NCBI GenBank assembly: GCA_902765885.1
Contig: CACXBN010000042.1
Span: 1-7,893 of the forward strand
DNA from: an uncultured Ruminococcus sp.
GTDB taxonomy: Bacteria > Bacillota > Clostridia > Oscillospirales > CAG-272
Direction of reading: 5' to 3'
Length of the DNA stretch: 7,893 nucleotides
Part shown: positions 1-5,222 of the stretch, piece by piece
Layout of the letters: every line of letters begins with the position of its first letter
Position numbering within the stretch: position 1 is the first letter of the stretch
Program-made: the position numbers and the translations under genes
The notes under the pieces: generated by a model
Database searches by the model: none
What the model was told of the DNA's origin: nothing
The model's input: only the letters and a program-made list of their open reading frames with translations

Positions 1-1287
1 GAGGAAGAGTTCGATCCGCTCTCTTGTTAGCTTAAATTTCTGGCTTACTTGTTTTTTCGCCAATAAGCCGGAATACAGGTGATATTCGTCAGTCAACTCA
101 TTAATCCTATCTTTGACCATGTCAAACGGCATTCCCTGTTCCACGCTTTTTACCAGATTAGCCTTAGCCTTCTCGATTCTGTCCAGCTCTTTGGTGATAT
201 TTTCAAGCTCAGACTGGTCATTACTTGTTTTCAGATAGTAATCCCAGACCAAGTCAACAATGTAATTCAGTGTATCCTCATCACTTATCATCTTGAGCGT
301 CTGGTCGATCACAATCTCTTCAAGAACCTCTTTCCTTATTGGCGATATTTTACACTTCTTCCTGGCTCTGTTTATGCATGAGTAATAGTGGTATTTTGTA
401 CCCTTCTTTCCATATCCGCTCTTTCCGACAACTGGAGCTCCACACTCGCCACAGACTAACTTGTCAGTCAGCAGGTAATCACTATATTTCCAGCGAGCGC
501 TAGGCATCTTACGATTCTTTGCTTTCATCTGCTGAACTTGTTCCCATTGCTCTTTTGAAATGATAGGAGGGATGATATTTTCTTCTCGGATTGAATCCTT
601 AAAGATGTATGTCCCAATATACCTCTCATTTGACAAGATTGATGGTATTGAATTCTTAGTGAATGGCATATTTCTCTTGTTGGTGTATCCATGACTATTG
701 AGGTATCTGGCTATCTCGGCCATGGTCTCTCCTGCTTGATATTTGTCATAGATCATACGGACGATTGCAGCCTCGCTCGGTTCAATTACGAAATGGTTGT
801 TTTCATCAGCTACATAGCCGAGAGGGAGATGACCGCAAATTACTTTATATTTTTTGGCAGACTCAAGGAGCCCTCGCTTAACATTCTGTGAGAGCTGCAG
901 TGAGTAGTATTCAGCCATTCCCTCAAGGACCGATTCCAGGATGACGCCTTCCGGCCCTTCGGTGATATTTTCAGCTATGTATTCGACCCTTACGCCATGA
1001 GTTTTAGCTCTGTATTTGTTGAATGTGATCTCTTCTCTGTTTCGTCCAAATCTGTCAACCTTCCAGACAATGATGACTGTGAATGTATGAGATTGACAGT
1101 CATGCAGCATTTCCTGGAAAGCTTCTCGGTCATCATTGGTTCCTGTCTTTGCTCTGTCGCAGTATTCCTTAATGATCGTATAGTTGTTAGCTTCGGCATA
1201 TTTTTTGGCTGCGGCAAGCTGTCCTTCTATCGACTGTTCAGTTTGGTTGTGTGATGAGTATCTTGCGTATACTACTGCGTTTTCCAT
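1..1287 (-). CDS. Large serine recombinase (site-specific integrase), C-terminus beyond the window
   Basis: The minus-strand frame is open from ATG 1285-1287 to the window edge, giving 429 residues with no stop. An N-terminal resolvase-type catalytic domain spans about residues 4-145: YARYS places the nucleophile at Ser11, and KVDRFGRN at 76-83 is the usual arginine-containing active-site motif. A 'recombinase' DNA-binding domain follows at about 155-260. A zinc ribbon has Cys279, Cys282, Cys304 and Cys312. A charged, probably coiled-coil region lies at about 355-415. This is the order seen in phage and integrative-element large serine recombinases, which cut attP and attB with 2-bp staggered breaks through a phosphoserine link to integrate or excise DNA. 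Family members usually run to about 450-550 residues, so the missing part is probably modest. A GGAGGTGA ribosome binding site lies just upstream of the ATG. The gene is divergent from the cassette array. Its att sites and excision factor were not identified. Confidence 0.95.
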   Translation of the reverse strand, partial: MENAVVYARYSSHNQTEQSIEGQLAAAKKYAEANNYTIIKEYCDRAKTGTNDDREAFQEMLHDCQSHTFTVIIVWKVDRFGRNREEITFNKYRAKTHGVRVEYIAENITEGPEGVILESVLEGMAEYYSLQLSQNVKRGLLESAKKYKVICGHLPLGYVADENNHFVIEPSEAAIVRMIYDKYQAGETMAEIARYLNSHGYTNKRNMPFTKNSIPSILSNERYIGTYIFKDSIREENIIPPIISKEQWEQVQQMKAKNRKMPSARWKYSDYLLTDKLVCGECGAPVVGKSGYGKKGTKYHYYSCINRARKKCKISPIRKEVLEEIVIDQTLKMISDEDTLNYIVDLVWDYYLKTSNDQSELENITKELDRIEKAKANLVKSVEQGMPFDMVKDRINELTDEYHLYSGLLAKKQVSQKFKLTRERIELFL

Positions 1288-1307
1288 GTTGTCACCTCCT
1301 CAAGTCC

Positions 1308-1313
1308 ATTATA
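1308..1313 (-). promoter_or_regulatory. Probable -10 box of the recombinase promoter
   Basis: The minus strand reads TATAAT here, 20 bases upstream of the recombinase start codon. At a 17-bp spacing the -35 position would be AGCGAA at 1331-1336. That is a poor -35 match, and it is exactly the reverse complement of the TTCGCT box of the divergent gene. The promoter may therefore be weak or activator-dependent. Confidence 0.5.
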
Positions 1314-1330
1314 GACCAATTCGCGCTTTT

Positions 1331-1358
1331 TTCGCTATTTTTTCCGTGGTTGTAATAG
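1331..1358 (+). promoter_or_regulatory. TTCGC-type cassette promoter, copy 1
   Basis: TTCGCT (1331-1336), a 14-bp spacer, TGTAAT (1351-1356), then AG. This geometry recurs at 14 other places in the window, always on the plus strand. It would drive the gene starting at 1400. Unlike most other copies it does not follow a terminator, since it lies in the divergent gap next to the recombinase gene. Confidence 0.65.
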
Positions 1359-1399
1359 GAATATTATTTTCATTTTACAAATCAATGGAGGTGACAGAA

Positions 1400-1726
1400 A
1401 TGAAGGTTAGATTCGAAAGAGACTTAGCAAAGCAAATTCGGCAGGCATACACAAATGCCATTAAGAGCAGCGTTTTTGAGAAGTCCATCAGTTATTTCAA
1501 TGGCTATTGCTGTGTGATGATCGATGACGAGAAACCTAAAAGACTTTTAATTGACGGTTATATGGTTACTCGTCGTCGTGTCATTGGAAACAACGAGATC
1601 GCTATTCATCTGAATACTGATGACTCTATTGGACCATGCTTTACAGTGGCAAATGACCTGAACGATGAGTTTAGTTTAAGAATGTTGACAAAGATGATTT
1701 TATACATGAGATTGTTGAACAGATGA
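1400..1726 (+). CDS. Small hypothetical protein (108 aa), first gene of the array
   Basis: I do not recognise this family. The start chosen is ATG 1400, five bases after GGAGGTGA (1387-1394). An upstream in-frame ATG at 1385 lies on the ribosome binding site itself and is unlikely. The protein is mixed alpha/beta by eye. Its basic N-terminus (MKVRFERDLAKQIRQAY) is followed by a hydrophobic, Cys-containing strand (YCCVMIDD) and a RLLIDGYMVTRRR strand region. No signal peptide or membrane segment is visible. It has its own promoter copy at 1331 and its own terminator at 1738, so it is a single-gene unit. Lying beside the recombinase, an excision-factor role is possible but nothing in the sequence shows it. 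Confidence 0.75.
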   Translation: MKVRFERDLAKQIRQAYTNAIKSSVFEKSISYFNGYCCVMIDDEKPKRLLIDGYMVTRRRVIGNNEIAIHLNTDDSIGPCFTVANDLNDEFSLRMLTKMILYMRLLNR

Positions 1727-1737
1727 AGATATTCCTG

Positions 1738-1769
1738 GAGGCTCAGATTATTCTGGGCTTCTTTTTTTT
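1738..1769 (+). terminator. Rho-independent terminator after the 1400-1726 gene
   Basis: A 10-bp stem, 1738-1747 with 1752-1761 (two G-U pairs), closes a TTAT loop and is followed by a run of T. It belongs to the GAGGCTCAGA/TCTGGGCTTC stem family used by several cassettes. Confidence 0.85.
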
Positions 1770-1771
1770 CA

Positions 1772-1799
1772 TTCGCGCGAAACGATGGGCGTATAGTAG
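1772..1799 (+). promoter_or_regulatory. TTCGC-type cassette promoter, copy 2
   Basis: TTCGCG (1772-1777), 14-bp spacer, TATAGT (1792-1797), AG. It starts within a few bases of the previous terminator's T-tract. TTCGCGCGAA at 1772-1781 is a perfect palindrome. It would drive the gene at 1845. Confidence 0.7.
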
Positions 1800-1844
1800 A
1801 AAGAAACACAATTCATTTGTATTTATATAAAGGAGGTTATTGTT

Positions 1845-2042
1845 ATGTGTACAAATTTAGTTAAATTCTACAGAATTAAATCTGACGGATGGAGAGAAAT
1901 CGAAACCGTTCTTGACAATACAAAAGTTTTCTATGACGAGGAAGCCCAGTATAACAGAGACGGATCGATAGATCTGCATGTGCAGTTCTATTCCACAGAA
2001 GATAAACTGAAGGGTTTAGACGCCCTCAGACATAGATATTAA
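1845..2042 (+). CDS. Small hypothetical cassette protein (65 aa)
   Basis: I do not recognise this family. The start ATG 1845 follows AAAGGAGG with good spacing. The protein looks like a small mixed alpha/beta domain: an N-terminal strand (LVKFYRIK), a second (TKVFYDEE), then a SIDLHVQFYSTEDK strand-to-helix transition. That last transition resembles the C-terminal strand-helix of the cassette proteins at 2160, 3316 and 3675, so these may be distant relatives. It is a free-standing cassette with promoter copy 2 in front and a terminator behind. There is no export signal, so it is probably cytoplasmic. Confidence 0.75.
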   Translation: MCTNLVKFYRIKSDGWREIETVLDNTKVFYDEEAQYNRDGSIDLHVQFYSTEDKLKGLDALRHRY

Positions 2043-2055
2043 AGAATGGTATTTC

Positions 2056-2088
2056 AGGCTTAGCAGAAATTGCTAGGCCTCTTTTTTT
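2056..2088 (+). terminator. Rho-independent terminator, 'TTAGCA' type, copy 1
   Basis: A 10-bp stem AGGCTTAGCA (2056-2065) with TGCTAGGCCT (2071-2080) has one G-U pair, a GAAAT loop and a T-tract. Near-identical copies follow the genes ending at 2438 and 3196. Confidence 0.9.
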
Positions 2089-2093
2089 GCCCA

Positions 2094-2121
2094 TTCGCGC
2101 GAAAAGATAGGCCTATAGTAG
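2094..2121 (+). promoter_or_regulatory. TTCGC-type cassette promoter, copy 3
   Basis: TTCGCG (2094-2099), 14-bp spacer, TATAGT (2114-2119), AG. The block from the preceding T-tract to about 2141 is nearly identical, with about one substitution plus a T-run length change, to the block at 2852-2917. Confidence 0.75.
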
Positions 2122-2159
2122 AAGAAACACTATTAACTTTTAATAAGGAGGACACAATT

Positions 2160-2438
2160 ATGTTTAATTTTATTAAAGATATGTTCGAAAAGCATGAATT
2201 CACAGTTTGGGTGAATTGCGGAGATTGGCTTAAAGATGTGGACTTTGGAGCAGAGCTTAGAACGCGTGGAATCGAATATAGGAAAGTGATTTACTATAAA
2301 GATTCCAAGCAGATAGGCCGCAGCTTTGAATTCACAACAACCAATGCCGAGTTCAACAAAATTATGAAGAATTTTGAGCTTGGAACAGATATTGATACAA
2401 TAATGATTGATGGCGAAGTAAATTATATTAAGAAGTAA
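2160..2438 (+). CDS. Small hypothetical cassette protein (92 aa)
   Basis: I do not recognise this family. ATG 2160 is preferred because AAGGAGG lies 8-14 bases upstream. The frame opens earlier, at 2070, but that part crosses the terminator and promoter. The visible pattern is an amphipathic N-terminal helix (FNFIKDMFEKHEF), a WVNCGDWL segment, then GIEYRKVIYY, SFEFTTTNAEFNKIMKNF and a final DTIMIDGEVNYIKK strand. The stretch GIEYRK...SFEFTTTNAEFNKIM is similar in order and spacing to NIAYEK...YRFKCTDQEFAGVM in the protein at 3675, which suggests a shared fold. It is a single-gene cassette with its own promoter and terminator. Confidence 0.78.
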   Translation: MFNFIKDMFEKHEFTVWVNCGDWLKDVDFGAELRTRGIEYRKVIYYKDSKQIGRSFEFTTTNAEFNKIMKNFELGTDIDTIMIDGEVNYIKK

Positions 2439-2444
2439 AGTTTC

Positions 2445-2479
2445 AGGCTTAGCAGAAATTGCTAGGCCTCTTTTTTTTT
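2445..2479 (+). terminator. Rho-independent terminator, 'TTAGCA' type, copy 2
   Basis: Stem AGGCTTAGCA (2445-2454) with TGCTAGGCCT (2460-2469), GAAAT loop, long T-tract. The T-tract runs directly into the next TTCGC box. Confidence 0.9.
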
Positions 2480-2505
2480 CGCTATTTTTTATGAGGCTCT
2501 AGTAG
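2478..2505 (+). promoter_or_regulatory. TTCGC-type cassette promoter, copy 4
   Basis: TTCGCT (2478-2483), a 14-bp spacer reading ATTTTTTATGAGGC, TCTAGT (2498-2503), AG. The spacer is of the 'ATTTTTT' class shared with copies 1, 6, 9 and, in part, 12. It would drive the gene at 2538. Confidence 0.68.
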
Positions 2506-2537
2506 CTAATGTTTTAATCAAAAGGAGGTTTACCATA

Positions 2538-2825
2538 ATGGGAAATGTGAAAAGATATTTTGCACCGGAGTTCAATTCCGAGCTATATGTATCATCTGCC
2601 ACGAGGATAAAATTGATTTATAAGGCTTTAGTAAGAGGTGGAAAGAATGGTAATACAGAATTGGAACCGTTATATCCAAAGGCGTTCCCTTTGTTTGACG
2701 AGACAAAACTGTATGGTCTGGAAATCGATTACGATTCCAAAAAGTTTGTAATAGTGAGCAGCGATACTGTGCTGGGTATGATCACCGGTGTACGACATGA
2801 AACAGGCGGGATTATGTTTGATTGA
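2538..2825 (+). CDS. Small hypothetical cassette protein (95 aa)
   Basis: I do not recognise this family. The start ATG 2538 follows AAAAGGAGG. The protein begins VKRYFAPEFNSELYVSS. A basic helix (ATRIKLIYKALVRGGK) follows, then a Pro-rich stretch (LEPLYPKAFPLF). Two strands, LYGLEIDYDSKKFVIVSS and VLGMITGVRHETGG, end the protein. It is probably a small soluble alpha/beta protein. It is a single-gene cassette with its own promoter, and its terminator hairpin differs in sequence from its neighbours'. No catalytic motif is apparent. Confidence 0.75.
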   Translation: MGNVKRYFAPEFNSELYVSSATRIKLIYKALVRGGKNGNTELEPLYPKAFPLFDETKLYGLEIDYDSKKFVIVSSDTVLGMITGVRHETGGIMFD

Positions 2826-2831
2826 ACGAGC

Positions 2832-2864
2832 GGGGTCTGGAGTAATTCCAGGCCTCTTTTTTTT
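2832..2864 (+). terminator. Rho-independent terminator after the 2538-2825 gene
   Basis: Core stem 2834-2841 with 2847-2854 (one G-U pair), extendable by two pairs, with a GTAAT loop and then T8. The stem sequence (GGTCTGGA/TCCAGGCC) is unlike the other cassette terminators. Confidence 0.85.
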
Positions 2865-2869
2865 GCCCA

Positions 2870-2897
2870 TTCGCGCGAAAAGATAGGACTATAGTAG
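2870..2897 (+). promoter_or_regulatory. TTCGC-type cassette promoter, copy 5
   Basis: TTCGCG (2870-2875), 14-bp spacer, TATAGT (2890-2895), AG. It is nearly identical to copy 3, including the following leader AGAAGAAACACTATTAACTT. Confidence 0.75.
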
Positions 2898-2935
2898 AAG
2901 AAACACTATTAACTTTTTAAAAGGAGGTTTTTATC

Positions 2936-3196
2936 ATGAGTAACAATTTAGTTAATATGGTAACAGACAAGATGATATTTGGTGGAAAGTTCTTTCAGGC
3001 AGTTTCACAGAAGGTGATCAAAGGTGTTCTTGAGAAGACGATCAAAGACAGTCTTGGAGTAAATTCCAAGGTTGTTGTAGACCGTGTTTTCATGGAACAT
3101 GCAGATGGTCAACCGGTGAAACTTCAACTGGAGATCTCTGCTGACATCGCAGAGGCTGACATATTAGCCTTAATAGATAAGGCACTCAACAAATAA
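2936..3196 (+). CDS. Small hypothetical cassette protein (86 aa)
   Basis: I do not recognise this family. ATG 2936 follows AAAAGGAGG. An N-terminal helical half, about residues 1-42, runs from NLVNMVTDKMIFGG to VIKGVLEKTIKDSL. It is followed by two strands, SKVVVDRVFMEH and PVKLQLEISADI, and a C-terminal helix (EADILALIDKALNK). The layout, basic amphipathic helix then beta hairpin then helix, resembles that of the cassette protein at 6178, though sequence identity is not obvious. Single-gene cassette; no signal peptide. Confidence 0.77.
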   Translation: MSNNLVNMVTDKMIFGGKFFQAVSQKVIKGVLEKTIKDSLGVNSKVVVDRVFMEHADGQPVKLQLEISADIAEADILALIDKALNK

Positions 3197-3205
3197 AAAA
3201 GTTTC

Positions 3206-3241
3206 AGGCTTAGCAGAAATTGCTAGGCCTCTTTTTTTTTT
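3206..3241 (+). terminator. Rho-independent terminator, 'TTAGCA' type, copy 3
   Basis: Stem 3206-3215 with 3221-3230, GAAAT loop, T-tract. The hairpin is identical to the ones at 2056 and 2445. Confidence 0.9.
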
Positions 3242-3267
3242 CGCTATTTTTTCTTTCCCTCTAATAG
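3240..3267 (+). promoter_or_regulatory. TTCGC-type cassette promoter, copy 6
   Basis: TTCGCT (3240-3245) emerging directly from the T-tract, 14-bp spacer, TCTAAT (3260-3265), AG. It would drive the gene at 3316. Confidence 0.68.
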
Positions 3268-3315
3268 ACACTAGTCGATACAAACAAGCGACGAAGAGCA
3301 GAAAGGAGATGTGTT

Positions 3316-3552
3316 ATGTTGATGAGATATTGGTATGTTCCTGAATACAGTGCGAATGTTGAGGATGTACCCGAAATTCTTAGCAAGTTTATGATCAGTT
3401 TTGAGAAGAAAATTGTAACTGATGCTCGAACTGGAAGAGTTGAGGGATACGTGTTCAAGTTCCGGTGTGTTCCTGGACTGTATAGTATCCTCAAAGCATG
3501 GTGCAAGAGCGGAAATAATCTTGCGCCGCTTGAGGTAAAGACTGCGAAATGA
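3316..3552 (+). CDS. Small hypothetical cassette protein (78 aa)
   Basis: I do not recognise this family. ATG 3316 follows AAAGGAGA; a second in-frame ATG at 3322 is possible. Visible elements are an N-terminal strand (MRYWYVPEY), a helix (VEDVPEILSKFMISF), a basic loop (DARTGRVEG), then a strand YVFKFRCVP leading into a helix (GLYSILKAWCKSG). The final strand-helix has the same feel as the matching parts of the proteins at 1845, 2160 and 3675. Single-gene cassette, probably cytoplasmic. Confidence 0.75.
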   Translation: MLMRYWYVPEYSANVEDVPEILSKFMISFEKKIVTDARTGRVEGYVFKFRCVPGLYSILKAWCKSGNNLAPLEVKTAK

Positions 3553-3564
3553 GTTATATTTGCA

Positions 3565-3596
3565 GAGACTCAGAGAAATCTGGGTCTCTTTGTTTT
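3565..3596 (+). terminator. Rho-independent terminator, GAAA-loop type
   Basis: Stem 3565-3574 (GAGACTCAGA) with 3579-3588 (TCTGGGTCTC), one G-U pair, a GAAA tetraloop, then TTTGTTTT. Hairpins of the same family follow the genes ending at 5471, 6068, 7195 and 7700. Confidence 0.88.
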
Positions 3597-3601
3597 GCCT
3601 A

Positions 3602-3629
3602 TTCGCTAAAAATTCCAATACTCTAGTAG
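3602..3629 (+). promoter_or_regulatory. TTCGC-type cassette promoter, copy 7
   Basis: TTCGCT (3602-3607), 14-bp spacer, TCTAGT (3622-3627), AG. CTAGTAGATACTAG (3623-3636) forms a dyad overlapping the -10 and the predicted start point, so it is a possible operator. Confidence 0.68.
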
Positions 3630-3674
3630 ATACTAGCAACACAATTATTTAATTACTTTATAGGAGGGTTTATC

Positions 3675-3974
3675 ATGGCGAAACAAACAAAGTTTACAAG
3701 GTTGGTGGTTGTTAAGAATTATGGAACAAATTCAGCGGTAGTTGGGGAAGCCCTTGAATTCAGTAATATAGCATACGAAAAAGAACTCGTAGACTGCATT
3801 ACCGTAATGAAAGGGATCGTCGACTGCCTGTATATTATGTACAGATTCAAGTGCACCGACCAGGAATTTGCGGGGGTCATGGAAGAGATCCACAAATGTG
3901 AAGATTTTGAAGATTGGCTTGTTATAGCGGCCGGTTCCGTTGCCGGCGAGATAGTACGGATTCAGCGGAAGTGA
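3675..3974 (+). CDS. Small hypothetical cassette protein (99 aa)
   Basis: I do not recognise this family. ATG 3675 follows AGGAGGG. After a short basic N-terminus the protein shows TRLVVVKNYG, then ALEFSNIAYEKELV, a long hydrophobic segment VMKGIVDCLYIMYRFKC, a helix (TDQEFAGVMEEIHKCEDF) and a C-terminal DWLVIAAGSVAGEIVRI. Four cysteines are scattered without a clear metal-binding spacing. The middle part resembles the protein at 2160 (see that entry). The hydrophobic stretch includes an Arg and a Lys and is more likely a buried strand than a membrane helix. Confidence 0.77.
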   Translation: MAKQTKFTRLVVVKNYGTNSAVVGEALEFSNIAYEKELVDCITVMKGIVDCLYIMYRFKCTDQEFAGVMEEIHKCEDFEDWLVIAAGSVAGEIVRIQRK

Positions 3975-3984
3975 TATTTATTGG

Positions 3985-4021
3985 GGATTCCCGGATTTAA
4001 TTCTGGGAGTCCTTTTTTTTT
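3985..4021 (+). terminator. Rho-independent terminator after the 3675-3974 gene
   Basis: An 11-bp stem, 3985-3995 with 4002-4012, includes two G-U pairs and is followed by a long T-tract that runs into the next TTCGC box. Confidence 0.85.
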
Positions 4022-4047
4022 CGCTAAGAATTATACCTCTATAATAG
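4020..4047 (+). promoter_or_regulatory. TTCGC-type cassette promoter, copy 8
   Basis: TTCGCT (4020-4025), 14-bp spacer, a perfect TATAAT (4040-4045), AG. It would drive the gene at 4087. Its perfect -10 hexamer supports reading the second box of the whole series as a -10 element. Confidence 0.75.
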
Positions 4048-4086
4048 AACTAAGGATAAATTAGTTCGAAGAAAGGAGAACCAAAA

Positions 4087-4320
4087 ATGGAGAGATGGTT
4101 TAAGTGTGGTGAGTATTTGTATTTTTCCATAAAGGAATTGTCAAACAAAAAGTGGCGATTAAAAGGTATTGATATCGGTGCTGAAGAGGATTGGATTGAG
4201 GATCTGTTCGATTCGTACGAAGAGGCGTACGCATATTTAACGGACAAGGTTGAATCCTCTCGTCAGAATCGACATACGGAAAGATTGTACTGTGTTGAAT
4301 GCGACAATCCGTTTGGATGA
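4087..4320 (+). CDS. Small acidic hypothetical cassette protein (77 aa)
   Basis: I do not recognise this family. ATG 4087 follows AAAGGAGA. The first half reads as two strands (GEYLYFSIKEL, KWRLKGIDIG). An acidic helix (EEDWIEDLFDSYEEAYAYL) follows, and a polar C-terminal tail ends in CVEC. That single CxxC pair is not enough for a zinc finger within one chain. The strongly acidic middle could mimic nucleic acid, as in some anti-restriction or anti-CRISPR proteins, but that is only a possibility. It is the last TTCGC-promoter gene before the regulatory operon. Confidence 0.75.
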   Translation: MERWFKCGEYLYFSIKELSNKKWRLKGIDIGAEEDWIEDLFDSYEEAYAYLTDKVESSRQNRHTERLYCVECDNPFG

Positions 4321-4336
4321 ATTGGACTTATGCACT

Positions 4337-4373
4337 GGAGCTTCGCGATATTTTACGAGGCTCCTTTTTTTTG
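4337..4373 (+). terminator. Rho-independent terminator after the 4087-4320 gene
   Basis: A 9-bp stem GGAGCTTCG (4337-4345) with CGAGGCTCC (4356-4364), a 10-base loop and then T8. A TTCGCG string inside the stem has no -10 partner at the usual spacing. Confidence 0.85.
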
Positions 4374-4412
4374 TCCGGTCAATCACCTTCAACTGAGCAT
4401 GGGGTAAATCCG

Positions 4413-4441
4413 TTGTAAAGTAAAACCAATTCGACTACACT
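4413..4441 (+). promoter_or_regulatory. Vegetative-type promoter of the regulatory operon
   Basis: TTGTAA (4413-4418), a 17-bp spacer, TACACT (4436-4441). This fits the standard sigma-A layout and differs from the TTCGC-N14 blocks on either side. It is the only promoter candidate I see for the operon at 4483-5471. Confidence 0.6.
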
Positions 4442-4447
4442 ACAGAT

Positions 4448-4457
4448 GCTCCGGAGC
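4448..4457. promoter_or_regulatory. Candidate operator at the predicted transcription start
   Basis: GCTCCGGAGC is a perfect 10-bp palindrome. It begins at the expected start point of the 4413-4441 promoter and lies 25 bases upstream of the HTH gene. Autorepression by that HTH protein is a natural guess. The same palindrome was not seen elsewhere in the window. Confidence 0.35.
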
Positions 4458-4482
4458 GGTGATATTTTTCAAGGAGGTTGTT

Positions 4483-4704
4483 ATGAGGCAACTAAAAGAA
4501 GAATGGGCTGCTGAAGTTGTAGGGAAATTGTACAGATTCAACATGACTCATAAGGATTTTGCTAAGGAATGTGGCTATACTGCCGGATATTTGTCGATGG
4601 TTTTAAATGGTAAGAAGAAATTCGGGTCTCCTTATTCTGAGCGGATGACTCGCAAACATATTCTCAACACAATGGCGAGGCTGGAAGATGAGATTCTCGG
4701 TTGA
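4483..4704 (+). CDS. Small Cro/CI (XRE)-type helix-turn-helix protein (73 aa)
   Basis: The start is ATG 4483, five bases after AAGGAGG. An earlier in-frame ATG at 4459 lies before that ribosome binding site. Residues about 21-43 (MTHKDFAKECGYTAGYLSMV plus LNG) have the Cro/CI helix-turn-helix pattern: T-x-x-D/E-x-A, a Gly at the turn, and a recognition helix ending in 'LNGKK'. Small phage and conjugative-element proteins of 60-75 residues with a leading 'EEW...VVGKL' segment and this single HTH are common in Firmicutes, so it is probably a DNA-binding regulator. It is the first gene of an operon with the 4770 and 5223 genes, separated from the cassettes by its own promoter type. Its target is unknown; the 4448-4457 palindrome is the nearest candidate. 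Confidence 0.88.
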   Translation: MRQLKEEWAAEVVGKLYRFNMTHKDFAKECGYTAGYLSMVLNGKKKFGSPYSERMTRKHILNTMARLEDEILG

Positions 4705-4855
4705 AGATGAGAAACTGATCGCGGCCACATTCCTTAAAGCAGTTGAATGTTATATTTTGGAGGAGCAAAATGAAGAGCTCAATAAGCAAGAAGAGCCAGT
4801 ACTGGATTCCAAAGCACCGATATTTGGAGCTGAAGAACTGGGTTCGACAGTATGA
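4688..4855 (+). CDS. Possible small overlapping ORF (55 aa)
   Basis: A third-frame ORF starts 17 bases before the end of the HTH gene and ends 86 bases inside the next gene. It bridges the 65-base gap between them without an internal stop. The predicted protein begins MRFSVEDEKLIAATFLKAVE and continues acidic (ILEEQNEELNKQEEP), which reads like a plausible amphipathic helix followed by a charged tail. The ribosome binding site is weak (GGAAG shortly upstream). Translational coupling from the HTH gene would be needed. It may be chance, because the region would otherwise be an ordinary intergenic gap and much of the ORF lies over a convincing gene. Confidence 0.35.
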   Translation: MRFSVEDEKLIAATFLKAVECYILEEQNEELNKQEEPVLDSKAPIFGAEELGSTV

Positions 4856-5168
4856 GGACTGGCATCACGATTTGATAGATATGCGATATTTAAAGTCAAA
4901 AAATTCCCGGGTAGGTTTTTCGTCAAATGTTTTTAACCGCACAGAAGAATTGGCTATATTTTCAGCCAGACTTACAAGAAACATGGAGATTGTGGAGCAG
5001 GCTTGTCTCGAGGTGATGCCTGACGATCCGGCTATATTTTTAAAGGCTGTTACGGAGGGTCTGTCATATGACGCATTGGCTGCTACTCGATGGATGTCTG
5101 TAAGCAGGGCTGAATGGTATGAATCCTACAGGAAATTCTTCTATATTTTGGATAAAAAGCGCGATTAA
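4770..5168 (+). CDS. Probable phage transcriptional activator of the RinA/ArpU type (132 aa)
   Basis: ATG 4770 is chosen because GGAGGAG lies 5-11 bases upstream; the frame opens at 4743. The overall plan matches the RinA/ArpU-like phage proteins of about 130-145 residues that act as late-gene activators. The N-terminus is basic (SKKSQYWIPKHRYLELKNWV). A middle helical part follows (EELAIFSARLTRNMEIVEQA). The C-terminal region, about residues 87-128, reads AIFLKAVTEGLSYDAL then VSRAEWYESYRKFFYILDKK and resembles a sigma-region-4-like helix-turn-helix. The call rests on this recalled resemblance, not on an alignment. The gene sits in an operon with the upstream HTH gene and the 5223 gene. It is a candidate for the factor that reads the TTCGC boxes, but no experiment or motif links the two. 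Confidence 0.6.
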   Translation: MKSSISKKSQYWIPKHRYLELKNWVRQYEDWHHDLIDMRYLKSKNSRVGFSSNVFNRTEELAIFSARLTRNMEIVEQACLEVMPDDPAIFLKAVTEGLSYDALAATRWMSVSRAEWYESYRKFFYILDKKRD

Positions 5169-5222
5169 TTATGGTTGTGTAATGATGAGTTAATTCTTTA
5201 ACAAAAAAGAAAGGAGAATTTT

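Noticed and set aside
56..61. TTCGCC preceded by a T run inside the recombinase gene
   Set aside because: No matching -10 box follows, and the position is within an intact coding frame on the other strand.
79..1254. Plus-strand open frames over the left end and minus-strand frames antisense to the cassettes
   Set aside because: They lie opposite convincing genes, lack ribosome binding sites, and have compositions typical of shadow frames.
1320..1325. An extra TTCGCG box upstream of promoter copy 1
   Set aside because: Fourteen bases downstream there is no -10-like hexamer, and the true block at 1331 explains the gene.
1290..1396. 10-bp inverted repeat TGTCACCTCC / GGAGGTGACA flanking the divergent promoter region, as in an invertible promoter switch
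   Set aside because: Both arms are the ribosome binding sites of the two divergent genes and match the 16S tail, so they are expected to be inverted copies without any recombination role.
4342..4347. TTCGCG inside the terminator after the 4087-4320 gene
   Set aside because: It is part of the hairpin stem and has no -10 hexamer at the 14-bp spacing.
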